Assembly (NCBI GenBank): GCA_001800275.1
Contig: MGVB01000122.1
Coordinates: forward strand, 1-33,792
DNA: 33,792 bases
DNA from: Elusimicrobia bacterium RIFOXYA12_FULL_57_11
GTDB lineage: Bacteria; Elusimicrobiota; Elusimicrobia; Elusimicrobiales; UBA9959
Reading direction: 5' to 3'
Shown: in pieces, positions 15,001-26,500 of the stretch
How the letters are laid out: each line of letters starts with the position of its first letter
Numbering within the stretch: position 1 is the stretch's first letter
The notes under the pieces: model-generated
What the model was told of the DNA's origin: nothing
Seen by the model: only the letters and a program-made list of their open reading frames with translations
Databases searched by the model: none
Position numbers and translations under genes: made by a program

Positions 15001-17525
15001 CGCCTACCCTTACCGACGGCTATACTTACGCCGTCCGCGTACGCGCTACGGATAACGCTATTCCCGGCGGCAACGTGGAACTTCTCATCTCGTCAAAAAC
15101 GTTCACTTACGACGGCACGGCGCCGGCCGCGCCGATAAATTCCCCCATAAGCCTTAACGACCCGCGCGGTAACGTGAACCGCCAGTCGCTTACCACCATG
15201 ACCGGCGCTATCTATGAAACGTTCACGGTCAGGTCCGCGTCGGTTTCATTCCAGGAAGCCGTGAGCGGCCTTTATTACGACACCGGCAGTTCCACCTTTA
15301 ATTCCGTGGGGGTAAAATATTCGCCCGCCGTGGTGGCCGGCGCCGCCCCTAACTACACCTGGACGCTGGCCGTGGGCCCGGATGTCTTTGTGGACGGAAA
15401 AACTTACAACCTGCGCGTTACCGCGGCAGACGAGGCCGGCAATAATATGCCGCCTTCCGCCGCTACCATGGTGCGTTACGATACCGCGCCGCCGGTGGCA
15501 CTTGTCACCTTCCCGGTGGACGGCAGCTTCCTGGATTTCCTGCCCAATGTCGCCGGTACCGCCCAGGACCCCGGGACCAACGTTTCCGGAGTTAGCGGCA
15601 CACAGATTAGCATAAGCTCCGGCCCCGCCAGCTGGTGGAACGGTTCCGTGTGGGTAGCCCAGGAGACCTGGCTTGACCCGGTAGGCTCAAGCCCCTGGAC
15701 CAAGGCCGCCCAACTGCCGCCTTCCGATAATTCCAGCGGTCTTCTGGACGGGGCGTTATATACCGTAAAGGCCAGGGCTTTCGACGTGGCCGCGAATACC
15801 CAGGCGGTCATAGCTGTCAGCAATAACTTCAGGTTCGATATCTCGAGCCCGACGGTCAGTATCACCATGCCGTTGAATACGCTGCGCTACTCCGCTATCG
15901 CTTCGGTGAACGGCACCGCGCAGGACGCGTTCAATGTAAGGTTCCCGGAGGTGCGCATTTACGACATGGATGCCGACAGGTACTGGATCGATAACACCGG
16001 TTCCTGTACGACCCCGCCGGCTGTGCCCGCGGACCACTGGGTAAACAACGCCGATAACGAGTGTGCGTTATACCCGGAGTACTGGAATATCGTAACCAGT
16101 TCTATTTCCGCCGGCGGCATCTTCGCCTGGAATTATAATTCTTCCGCGGTGCTCTGGCCGGACAGGGACAACAGGCTGCGCGTAGAAACCAGGGTCCGGG
16201 ACGAGGCAGGTAACTACAGCCTGGCAAGTTCCACTTTCAGCGTTGACGCCACGCCGCCCACCTCGCGCGTTATTTATCCGCCGGCCAACGGCGTCATCTA
16301 CTCCTCCATGGCCTCGATCAGCGGCACCTCGCTGGATTTCGCTTCGGCCGTAAGTCAGGTATCTATAAAGATGTGGTACCTCAGCGGGATGGCCACCTAT
16401 TACTGGAAAGTGGATGCCAGCGACGGGTATCATTGGGCGCTGTCCGATCCGGGCTGGGCGGGGATAAGTTTCTCCGCCAGGGCCAAGCAAACCCCGCTGC
16501 CTCCCTGGACGTACGATAACAGCGACTTTGTGACCCCCGGTGTTCTGTACGCCTGGAAAGAGTCCACCCATGACGGGCTTAACGGCAAAACCTTTAATAT
16601 CGCCACCAGGGCGCGTGACGCCACCACCAACCTCGAGGTGAATTACGGTACCAGGACCTTTACTTTCGACAACGAGCCGCCGCTCTCCGGCCCCGTGCGG
16701 CCAAGCCCGGACACCGCTTATGACAAAACATGGCTTGTAAGCACTCTTGACTTCATACACGGCACGGCTGTGGACCCGGTGAGCGGAGTGGCGGGGGTGA
16801 AGGTGTCCATACTCAGCCAGGATAACCCCGCGGCGAAATACTTCAGCGGCTCCGCCTTCGACACGGATGAAGAAACCTGGATACCGGTGGAAAAGCTGTA
16901 CCCTTCTTCCTGGACCCATAATGAGCCGCTGCTTGCCTTTGTGGATGGCAGGCATTACGTGGTCCGCTCTTCTGCCACGGACAATATCGGTCATGTGCAG
17001 GTGGTTTCCGGGGAGGCCAGGTTCCTGATAGACGCCGCGGACCCGATATCCGGGGTGGTGATACCCGCCAACGCCATGGTATACCCCGATGACAGGCGTA
17101 TAGACGGTAATTCTTCGGACCCCGGGTACACTACCGGTATAAACGGCTCAGGCTCCGGCGTTTATCCTACGCTGCCCTGGCACAAGGGAAAGGCCGAGGT
17201 GGCTGTCTTCAGAGATACCGAGCCGTACATGGCTACCCCCGGCCCGCTGATCTACGGTTCGGGTACCGGCTGGGACACTTCCGGCTACTTCTGGGACGGT
17301 TCCACCTGGACGCCTGTTTCAGCCGGGGTCAAATGGCTTGCTGCCACCGCGCCCAACGTTGTAGGCAACTGGAATTATGACGGCCTGAAATGTGACAGCC
17401 AGGCCGAGCGCGACGCCAAAACCTGCTGGGTGCGCGGTGACGCCTACGCCGCCTGGTCCAGGGTTACCGATAACGCCGGCAATTTGCAGGCCGCGGTGGG
17501 TACCGCCCCTAAATTCTATATAGCC
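3..17525 (+). repeat. Array A: ~45 tandem Ig-like/cadherin-like domains (~130 aa each) within the giant CDS
   Basis: About 45 linkers of the form (Y/F/V/I)D.(T/S).P....I..P, each followed by 'I.GTA.D....(V)..V.V.I.....YWNG..W........W.Y....W..G..Y.V.ARA.D.AGN......(T)F.YD'. Counted by eye on the provided translation. Confidence 0.9.
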
Positions 17526-20500
17526 GCCGATCCCAAGAGCCTGCGTGTGACCACCAGTAAAACTGTAATGGAAGCCGGCGAGGTCGTGGACCTTATGGTG
17601 GAGGCGATGGATACCGATGATCCCTGGGACCCGCTGGCTACCACGGCCCGCGCCTACCAGAGCAGCGTTACTTTCCATATGGACCTGCCCGTCGACGGAC
17701 CGGAGTATATGGACGACGATGATACTCTGGACCTTGTTCATGGTCTGCCCAGGGAATACAAGTTCCTTGCCAGCGATTTCGGCGTAAAGAGTTTCCAGAT
17801 AAGGCTGCGCAAGAACGGCGCCAACAGGGTGCTGTCCGCGGTGGATAAAGGTAACGGCACGATAAGGGGTTCAAAAACAGTGACGGTGGGGCCGAGCGCG
17901 GCGTACCAGATGCAGGTGATAGCAGACTATCCTGCCGGAGAGCAACCGGCCCCCGGCACACCTACCGGCAAAACCGGTACGCCCGGTCCCAAAATGGCCG
18001 GTACCAGCGTACCCTTCCTGGTGCAGGTTGTGGACCAGTACTGGAACCTGGTGGTCTCTTCCGCTGTTACGGCGGATATAACCGATAACGATCCTTACAA
18101 CACCTCGGCAAGTCCCGACGAGCTTAGCCGCGTTTTTGTGGGTTCCACGACCTTTAGCCGGATTTTTGTGTCCGCCGGCAGCCCGGCTAAGACAGCGATG
18201 GTGGGCGGAGTTGTTTCCAATGGGGTAACCGTTACGGCCGGCCCCGCAAAAGGCCTGCTGGCGCTGATGCAGGGCGAGACTCTGGTGCCCGGCAAGTGGG
18301 AGGTGGAACCCAAGGGGAAGGATCCTTCCTTATTGGTGACTAACCAGGTGGCTGGCTCTACTTTCAGCGTACAGGTTTACGCCGTGGACCAATACTATAA
18401 TACGGATATTTCCACCTCGTTCCCTGTTATCGCGGATATAGTAACGGACCGCTACGATACAAATCCGGCCACCCTTACCCTTACGGCCGGCGCCACGGAG
18501 TTTATCTTTACGCCCGTGGTAGCTGGCACGCACACTATCAAGGTGCAGGTGGAAACCGCGCAGTACCTGCAGCTGCCAGGCCAGACCTCGTATTACTTTA
18601 CCCCTCCGACAAACACGGTAAAGGTCTGGTGGGGCCGTCCCGTAAAGCTGCACCTGCTGGCCGAAGGTCAGACGCTTGAGCCGGGCCTGCCGCCGTATGA
18701 TTACAACCCTGCCACCGGCGGTCGTACGGGCTTGGCGGCCGCGCTCAAGGCCGGTGTGACCACACAGATGACGGTTAATCTGGTGGACCAGTACTACAAT
18801 GTCGTAAAGGGCGTGACGCCTGTCATGGCCGTTTCTTCCAATACGCCCAATATAGAAATAATGTTCCCTAACGATGCTAATATCAAGGGGCGGGGTTTTG
18901 CCCCGGATCCTTTCACAAAGGGGCTGATAGCCGGTACCACAACGTTCGTTTTCACCCCCGCTACCCGCAACCAGTCTTCCGGCCTGGCGGTCAGCGTAAA
19001 TACTTTTGGTTCGCTGTCCTTCCTTTCGGACGCGGTCGGCGGTATAACAGTCAACCCCAACGACCCGGTGCGGCTGCAGATGCTCCTGGCCACCGAAACC
19101 CCGGTGGAAGGCTCACTTGCCGGCAAGACGGGGGCGCAGGGGCCGTTGGTGGCCGGCTCCACTTATACGGTTACGGTGCGCTCGGTGGACGCTTACTGGA
19201 ACCTGTCGCCCGACGTGCGCAAAGTGCGCCTCACCTCTAACGACATCTATGCCGTGCATCCCCCGGCCCTGGACCTGGACGCCGGCGAGATAGCTATTTC
19301 AAGCTTTATCCCCAGCGCCGCCACCTCCAGCCTGCTGATAACCGCGCTGGACGAGGCCTCCGTGCTGACCTCCACTACCAGTGCAGCCATTACGGTTAGC
19401 GCCGGCGCGGCGCAAAAAATGCTGTTCGTGCTGCCGGGGCAATACCTTGTGCCCGGCAAGGTTACCGAGCCTTACGGCGTGGACGGGAACATCTCCACCC
19501 AGACCGCCGGCAACGTTTTTGACGCGGCCCTTTACGCCGCGGACGCGCGGTATAACGTGGTGCCGGGTATAAGTTCCTATATACGTATAACTTCCGACGA
19601 CCCGTATGTCCCGACCATCGGCAACTATGACATGGTCAACGGCACTATGTCAGTAAGCGCCGTCAGCCTGCGCACCGCCGGGGTGCGGCGGCTCAGTTCC
19701 AGCTGGATCAGCGGCGCTTCCATGGCGGCAGGTCAATCCGGAGCTTTCCTGGTGGACCCGAACGTGCCGGCAAAACTCAGGGTACTGGCTCCCGGCGAGC
19801 AGCGTGACCCTGGCGCTTTCTCCAATACCGGGCGCACCAGCGCGCTGGCGGATCCTCAGTTCGCGGGGACACCGTTCCCGGTAACGGTGGACGTGACCGA
19901 CGCTTACTGGAACCGCGTGCCCGCGTCTGCCCCGGGCGCCACGCAGGACGTGACCCTTGCGTTGGACGACCCGTATGCGCTTGTGGCGCCCCTGTTCCAG
20001 ACCATAGTCTCTTCCGGCACTTTCTTCGTAACGCCTATAAGGGCCGGTGTCATGCTCTCGAGTGCGAACCTGGCTATTGCCAACCCCACCTGGCTGAGCA
20101 CTACTTCGGTGAGCGTGTCACCCGGCCTTGCCACGCGGTTGCTGCTGCTGCTGCCGGGCCAGTCCACGCTGCCCGGTTCCCCCAGCGGCAAGACCGGGCC
20201 CACCGATTGGACCTTTACGGCCGGTACTGCGTTCAATGTAAGGGTGGGCGTGGTGGACCAGTATTTCAACCTGGTTCCCGACTTTCCCGCCGATGTCCGG
20301 GTCAACACGCCAACGGATATCTACGCGCCCGCGGTAACGGCCGCGTCCATAAATCCCGTCAACGGCCTTACGGACGTTGGTGCACTGTCGGTTTCACTGC
20401 GCATAGCCGCCACAGGCTACCTGAGCGCCACGGATCTGACTTCCGGCCGGGCCGAAGATCCCAACTCTTCCACCTTTACCGTAAAGCCCGCCGCCCCCTT

Positions 20501-23500
20501 CGGCCTGCAGCTCCTGATGCCTGGCGAGACAGCGGTGCCGGGCTGGGGTATTTATCCAGCCGGCGGCAAGGTGTCGGTATTGTCCACCCAGACCGCCGGC
20601 ACGGAGTTTAATATCAATGTCAACCTGGTGGACCGCTACAATAACCGCTATAGGGACCTGACCGCAGGCCCCACGGTATATATACGCACTTCCGACGTGT
20701 ACGACATGGACGGTTCCAGCCTGCCTCTTAATGCCGGTACCCGCCAGTTCCCGGTTACGCTGGTAACCAAGGCCGCGGCCGCAACTCTGAAGGTTGTTCC
20801 CGTGGACACCATCCCCAATTACGCCTGCGCCGGCGTGGCCTGCCGCAACGACGATGCCGCGGCCAAGGCTACCTTCAAGGTGTACGCTTCCACGGCGGTC
20901 AAGCTCGAAATAATACTGCCCGGGGAGACCCTGGAGGAGGGTAAATGCAATATTTCCCCTCCGTGCGCGGACCCTTCGATACTCCGTCCCGGTCACGGGG
21001 GGACGCCTGACCCTTACGTGATAGGCGATTTGAACCCGCTGTCCGCCAACGTTTATCTGGTGGATAAGTTCTATAACAAAGTGACGGATACCGTCGGCGC
21101 CGGGCAGGATTCCAACCCTGTGGCCGTGATGCCCTACGTGGGGCTTACACTGCCGCAGGAAATGATGCCATATGTCATAACCGACCTGGAACTGTCGCTC
21201 GGGCAGGCGTCGTTCGCTTTTGACGCGAAAACCGCTGTCAGCACCTATACCATTGTTGCCGCCACCGGCCCGGCCTCCCCGGTCGCCGCAGCCTCGTACG
21301 CCGCGGGCGTTTCAACCGCGGTGGTTTACCCCGGGCCCGTGGTAAGCCTCTCTTACGCTTTTGTTTCAAACATAGTGACGGCCGGGCAGCCCTTCGCGGC
21401 CACGCTGACGGCGCTTGATGCCTACGATAATACCTGCTCGACGGGGCCGAATATTTATGTGGGGACGGTCACCTTTATAGTTGAAGACCAGCCCAACCCC
21501 AACCAGGACCCGGAACTGCTTATGCCGGCTACGGCCTATTTCACTTCGGACGCCGGGGTTAAGAACCTGCCCGCCTGGTTCACGCTTAAAAAAGCCGGCG
21601 CGAATACGCTGGGCGCTGAAGATACGGAAACTCCCGCCGTAAGGGTGTTCCCGCTGGCTTCCCTGACCGTGCTTCCGGGAGTGCCAGCTATCTTCAAGGT
21701 GACGCCCAGCTTCGATAAGAGCGTGGGCGCCGGTTTCAACCAGGTGCTGACCGCGCAGCTTTCCGACGATTACGACAACAGCGTTTCCTCCGAAGGTTTT
21801 CAGGCCCATGTGGAAGTGGCCAGGGTATCCGGTCCGGCAGGCACTTTGCAGTATCAATCCGGTACCTGGCAGGATATCGGCGGTTCAACCGTTATGGCTA
21901 CTGACGCCAGCGGTGCGCTGGGTGTAACCGTGCCGCTGGCCTACAGGGTGTCCACCCAGGCCGGGGATTGGGGCATAGTGTGGATAGGCACCAGCGCGCC
22001 TTATAATCTGGATTACTACATAGCCTCCAGGCAGAATACCAGCGGAATGCTGACCACTACCGGCGGTATGCCCACCCAGTTGATCTTCCTCTCCAGCCCG
22101 GCCGTGGCTTCCGTCGGCGTCAACGAGACGCTGCCGGTGCCGCCGGGCGCGCTGTTCTCCATTGAAAGGCGCGACGTTTACGGCAATATCGTCAGCGAGT
22201 ATCCCGGTACCAGGGTCAACCTTTCCCTGCCGTCGTCGCATACCGCGGTGCACACCGCGCTGCTCCGCGACCCGGGAGTAGGAACTACCGGCGATTACGG
22301 TTTCAGGCCCGCCAGCGGCGCAAACCAGTTCATCACCTTCGTGGATATCGCTTATGGTCAAAGCCAGGCCGCCTTCCGCTACCATGACAGGAGCGCTTCT
22401 TATTCGGGGACCTCGCCCGAGGCCAATACCGGAGAAGGCGGGCGGCCCGGCCGCTGGCAGCTGGAAGCGCGTTCCGGAGCTATGTCGGCCATACACCAGC
22501 TGCAGATGAACCCGCTTAACGTGCTGAAGGTTTCACTGACCAATCCTCAGCGCCGTATGCAGGCCGGCATGGTGATCAACCCCAACGACGGCACTCCCCA
22601 GCCTTTCAAAGCCGAGCTGCGCGACCGCTTCAACAATCCCAGCGTAGCCACGGAAACTGTGCGGGTGGTGTTCTCCACCGTCACGCGCCAGGATTCGCTG
22701 ATTAATAATTCCTTCGGTTTCTCCCTGTCCAGTGAAACCATCGGCCCGGTCTTTACCGCCCCGGCCGGTTTTGTCGATATGCCGCTGGACTCGTATACGA
22801 CATCCTTCTATTATATCGATACCACGGCTTCCCTGGTGTACGCTGATCAGACCTCCACCAAGCCGGTGATAGGGGTTTCCGTCCCTTCGAAGACCGCCTG
22901 GAGCGCCTCCACGCAGGCGGTGGTGATAACCACGGATTATACCTCCCGCGTCAACATCAGGGGCGGCGCAGGCCAGCAACTGGTGGCCGGTACTACCTCG
23001 CAGGTGTTTACGCTGGCCATAGAGGACAGCTACGGTAACCCGACCCCGCTGGCCGAAGACGTTACGGGCCTCGGTATGGAATTCGCCATAACCTCTAATT
23101 CCGGTGGGCAGGTGAAGGTGGGCTATCCCGATGTGGCCGACCTGGCGCCGGCTCCGGGCACCGCCAGGCTTATGCTGGGGGAGGCTACCACCTCCTTCTA
23201 CCTGGTGGACACATTGGTCTCAAATCCCACCCACCAGCTTACGGTGGACGCCGTGGGTCAGGGCTGGGTGCCGGCGGTTTCCTCTTACGGCGTTACAGCG
23301 GCCGAGCCGCACCACCTGGCCTTCCTGACCCCGTCCAGGCGCCTTATAGCCGGCACTACGCTGCAGTACGCCAGCTATGCTGATTCCGTGGCGAAGATCA
23401 GCACGCCCACCATAATAACGGTGGCGCTGAAGGACGCTTATGATAATACGGCCACTACCTCCGCTTTGGTTAATGTGCTTTTCACCGCCGCCCGCAACGA

Positions 23501-26500
23501 CCCGGCTTTGAATACAACACGCGGTGGTGATTCGCCCCTCGAGGCTGTTACGCCCTCGAACCCGAACTGGAAAATGCTTAAATCCAACCCCCTGGCGATT
23601 TCTATTTTCCCAGGCGGTTCGCAGGCGAGCCTGTATATCTGGGACACCCTGACAGATGAAACCCCCAACGACGCACAGCACATGTATGTGGGAACCACCA
23701 CCATAATTTCTTCGGCCACCGCGGACAGCGGGTTCGTGTTCCCGTACGCCACGCAGGACCACTATATAACCCCGTCCACGGCGAACTATTTTACCCTGCA
23801 CCACGGTTATACCGCCGCCGCCCCGCTGCGGGTGCAGACCGCCGGGGTCATAGTACTGAAGGCGCGTGACCGCTTTGGCAACCACGCCGTAGGCGACACC
23901 TTTAACGGGCAGTACTATACCGGCAAGATAAATATGGCCAGCAACAGCGCCGGCACCGCCAGCCTGCGCGACTACAGCTCTCCTACCACCGACTATATTT
24001 TCACCGTAGCGGACAGGGGCAGCCGCCAGCTGCGGGTTGAAGATACCATGGTGGAAACGCTCAGGATAAACGTTACGGACTATGCAACTATAGGCCTTGC
24101 CGATACGGACCCCGCCAATATATTCGGCTATACCAACGACGGCGTACGCGGCAAGCCGGTCATGTCCGATGGCGACGTGGAACTTTCCGGCCTGGTGGTA
24201 ACCCCCACCGATATGTCGCCTGAAGATCCCCTGCCGGTGGCGAAGGCCATGATAGGTATTACCAGGCTCGCCCTTTATCAGGGGGACGGCATCTTGAACC
24301 CCGCGCCGGTGCCCATGGTCCGTCTCAGCATGAGGGTTATCCCTCCGGCCGCGCCGGCCAGCGCGCTGCGGTCCATGCAGATAAAGAATTCTGGTACGCT
24401 GCTGGCCTCGGATATAAAGTATATAGGCCTTTACGCCGACAATCTCCTCTCCGGGCAGATAGGCCTGTTCGATGGTGAAACCGTGGAGGGGGGGGCGCCT
24501 ACGGACATATTTATCGCCAGCGGTGTTTATGCCGCCGGCTCCTGGACGTTCAGCGACCTGGATACGAAAGCCCCCGTTGAGGCGCAGTTGTCCAACACCT
24601 CGCGCAGCTACTTCCTGGCCGTGCGGGTGTCTTCCACCGCCGCCAACCCGCGCAGCTTCGGGCTGGAGCTGGACAACCAGTCCTTTATTACCCTGGATCC
24701 GGACGTAGACGTGGGCGTTGCCTACAATAATTTCCCCATAGCCACCTCCACTTCCCCGGTGCGCAGCCAGCCGGCTACCGTCTATGTGCAGGGCACCGAT
24801 ATCGCCGCCTGGTGGCAGCCGGACGGGGAACCGGCTTTGGGCCAGTTCGACACTATAGAGCAGGGCCGGGCCGGAGTAGGTATGCTCAAGGTGCGAATCT
24901 GGACCGACAGCTACATCGGCACGCTCAAGGCACTGCGGGTTATCAAACAAGGCACCGGCCCGGGGTCGGACATTCAGAGCATGCGGCTTTTCCTGGACGC
25001 GGTGGACGGGGACTGGACGCAGGGCAACGGCGTTTTCGAACCTTACGTGGACAAGGAAATAACCAGTTTCACGTCGCCGCCGGTTTCGGAGCCGTATGAC
25101 CCGGAACTTTTTGTCCTTACGGTGGACGACCCGGGAACTTACGGGCGCGTGGACGGTTCCACCAGGACTTTCTTCGTGGCGTATGAACTGAAAGCCGACG
25201 CGCTGCCAGGCAGAACTCACAGCGCCAGGCTGGAGTATTCCGGCGTGAGCCTGCTGGACGGTGTTGTTTCCGCTTTCAGTCCCATAGTTTCTTCCACCGC
25301 TGCGGTGACCTCGACAAACGACCTGGTGGAGCTCTATGACGTGAACCGCGGTCCGCCTAATGACTTCCAGAAGCCCACCAATGTGACGCAGAACGATAAG
25401 AACTGCCCCGTGGCCAGGCTGACCATGAAGATAACGGGACCCAACGGTTCCGCCGTCTGGAAGGGACTGAAACTGGACCGTTGGCTGACGGCCCTGGACG
25501 CGGGCGCGTTCGTTTATAACAAGGCTTCAGACGTCACCAAGATAAGCATCTGGCAGGACTCCACCGGCAACGGCCTGCTGGACACCACCGGTACGGTGCA
25601 GGATACCGAAGTGCTTCTGGTGGGTTCGTCGAACCGGGTGTTCCCGCAGAACACGCTGGCCACCGATATTACGGTTGATACCGATACTATAAAAGTATCC
25701 AATATCCAGGTGTTCCTGCCAACGGACAGTCCTTTCCCCATAACGGATCCGGGACGGCTTATAATTAACGACGGACAGACGGACCCGCTGCTGAAAGAAG
25801 TGATCTATTATACCGGGGTCGATGTGACCAACCATTCCTTTACTGGCGTTACGCGCGGCGCCGAGGGTACCACGGCCGTTGCCTGGCCTACCGGCACGGT
25901 AATCTCCGGGCAGGCCGTCCTGCCGCTTATCGGTACCGGTTCCGTGCTGGACGGGCAGGTAATCACTCCCGCGCTCAGCGATTACTTTGTAACCTTCGAT
26001 ATGGCGGCCCGGGCCACTACTTCAGTGGGTACTACCACCGCCAATATAGGGCTTTCAATGCGTAACGAGGACTATTTCAAAATAGAAGCCCCTAAAATAA
26101 TGCGCAGCGTCAATATAGGCATACCGCCGGCGGGTAAATCCGTGTCTTTGATAGGCCGGGTGAACGAATACGCCGACAAGGTGGTAATTTCGGCCACAAA
26201 TACCGTAACGGCCGATACCCTGCAGCAGAAGAAGATCAACCAGTCCATAATCTCTATGACGGCTTATACGGACAGGTCTGACGCATTGTGGCGCTGGCTG
26301 CTGGTGCACGCCACCGGCTCGGTTATACAGGACGGCACCGCGGTAAACGATGTGAGCCTGGTAAAGGTGTGGCGCGATGAAGACCGCAACGGGATACTGA
26401 ACGCCGCCTACGACGTGTTGCTGGGCTCGGCCACCTTTGGCACCGGGCATCAGTTCGGCGGGCTGGTGGCCAAGGTCGTGTTCGACCAGCCGCACCTGCT

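Noticed and set aside
23220-25220. Long antisense ORFs (666 aa here; also 628 aa at 8688-10574 and 552 aa at 27678-29336)
   Set aside because: They lie antisense to a clearly coding, domain-repetitive frame. Their translations are low-complexity in G/R/H/V with no recognisable domains, as expected for shadow frames of GC-rich coding sequence.
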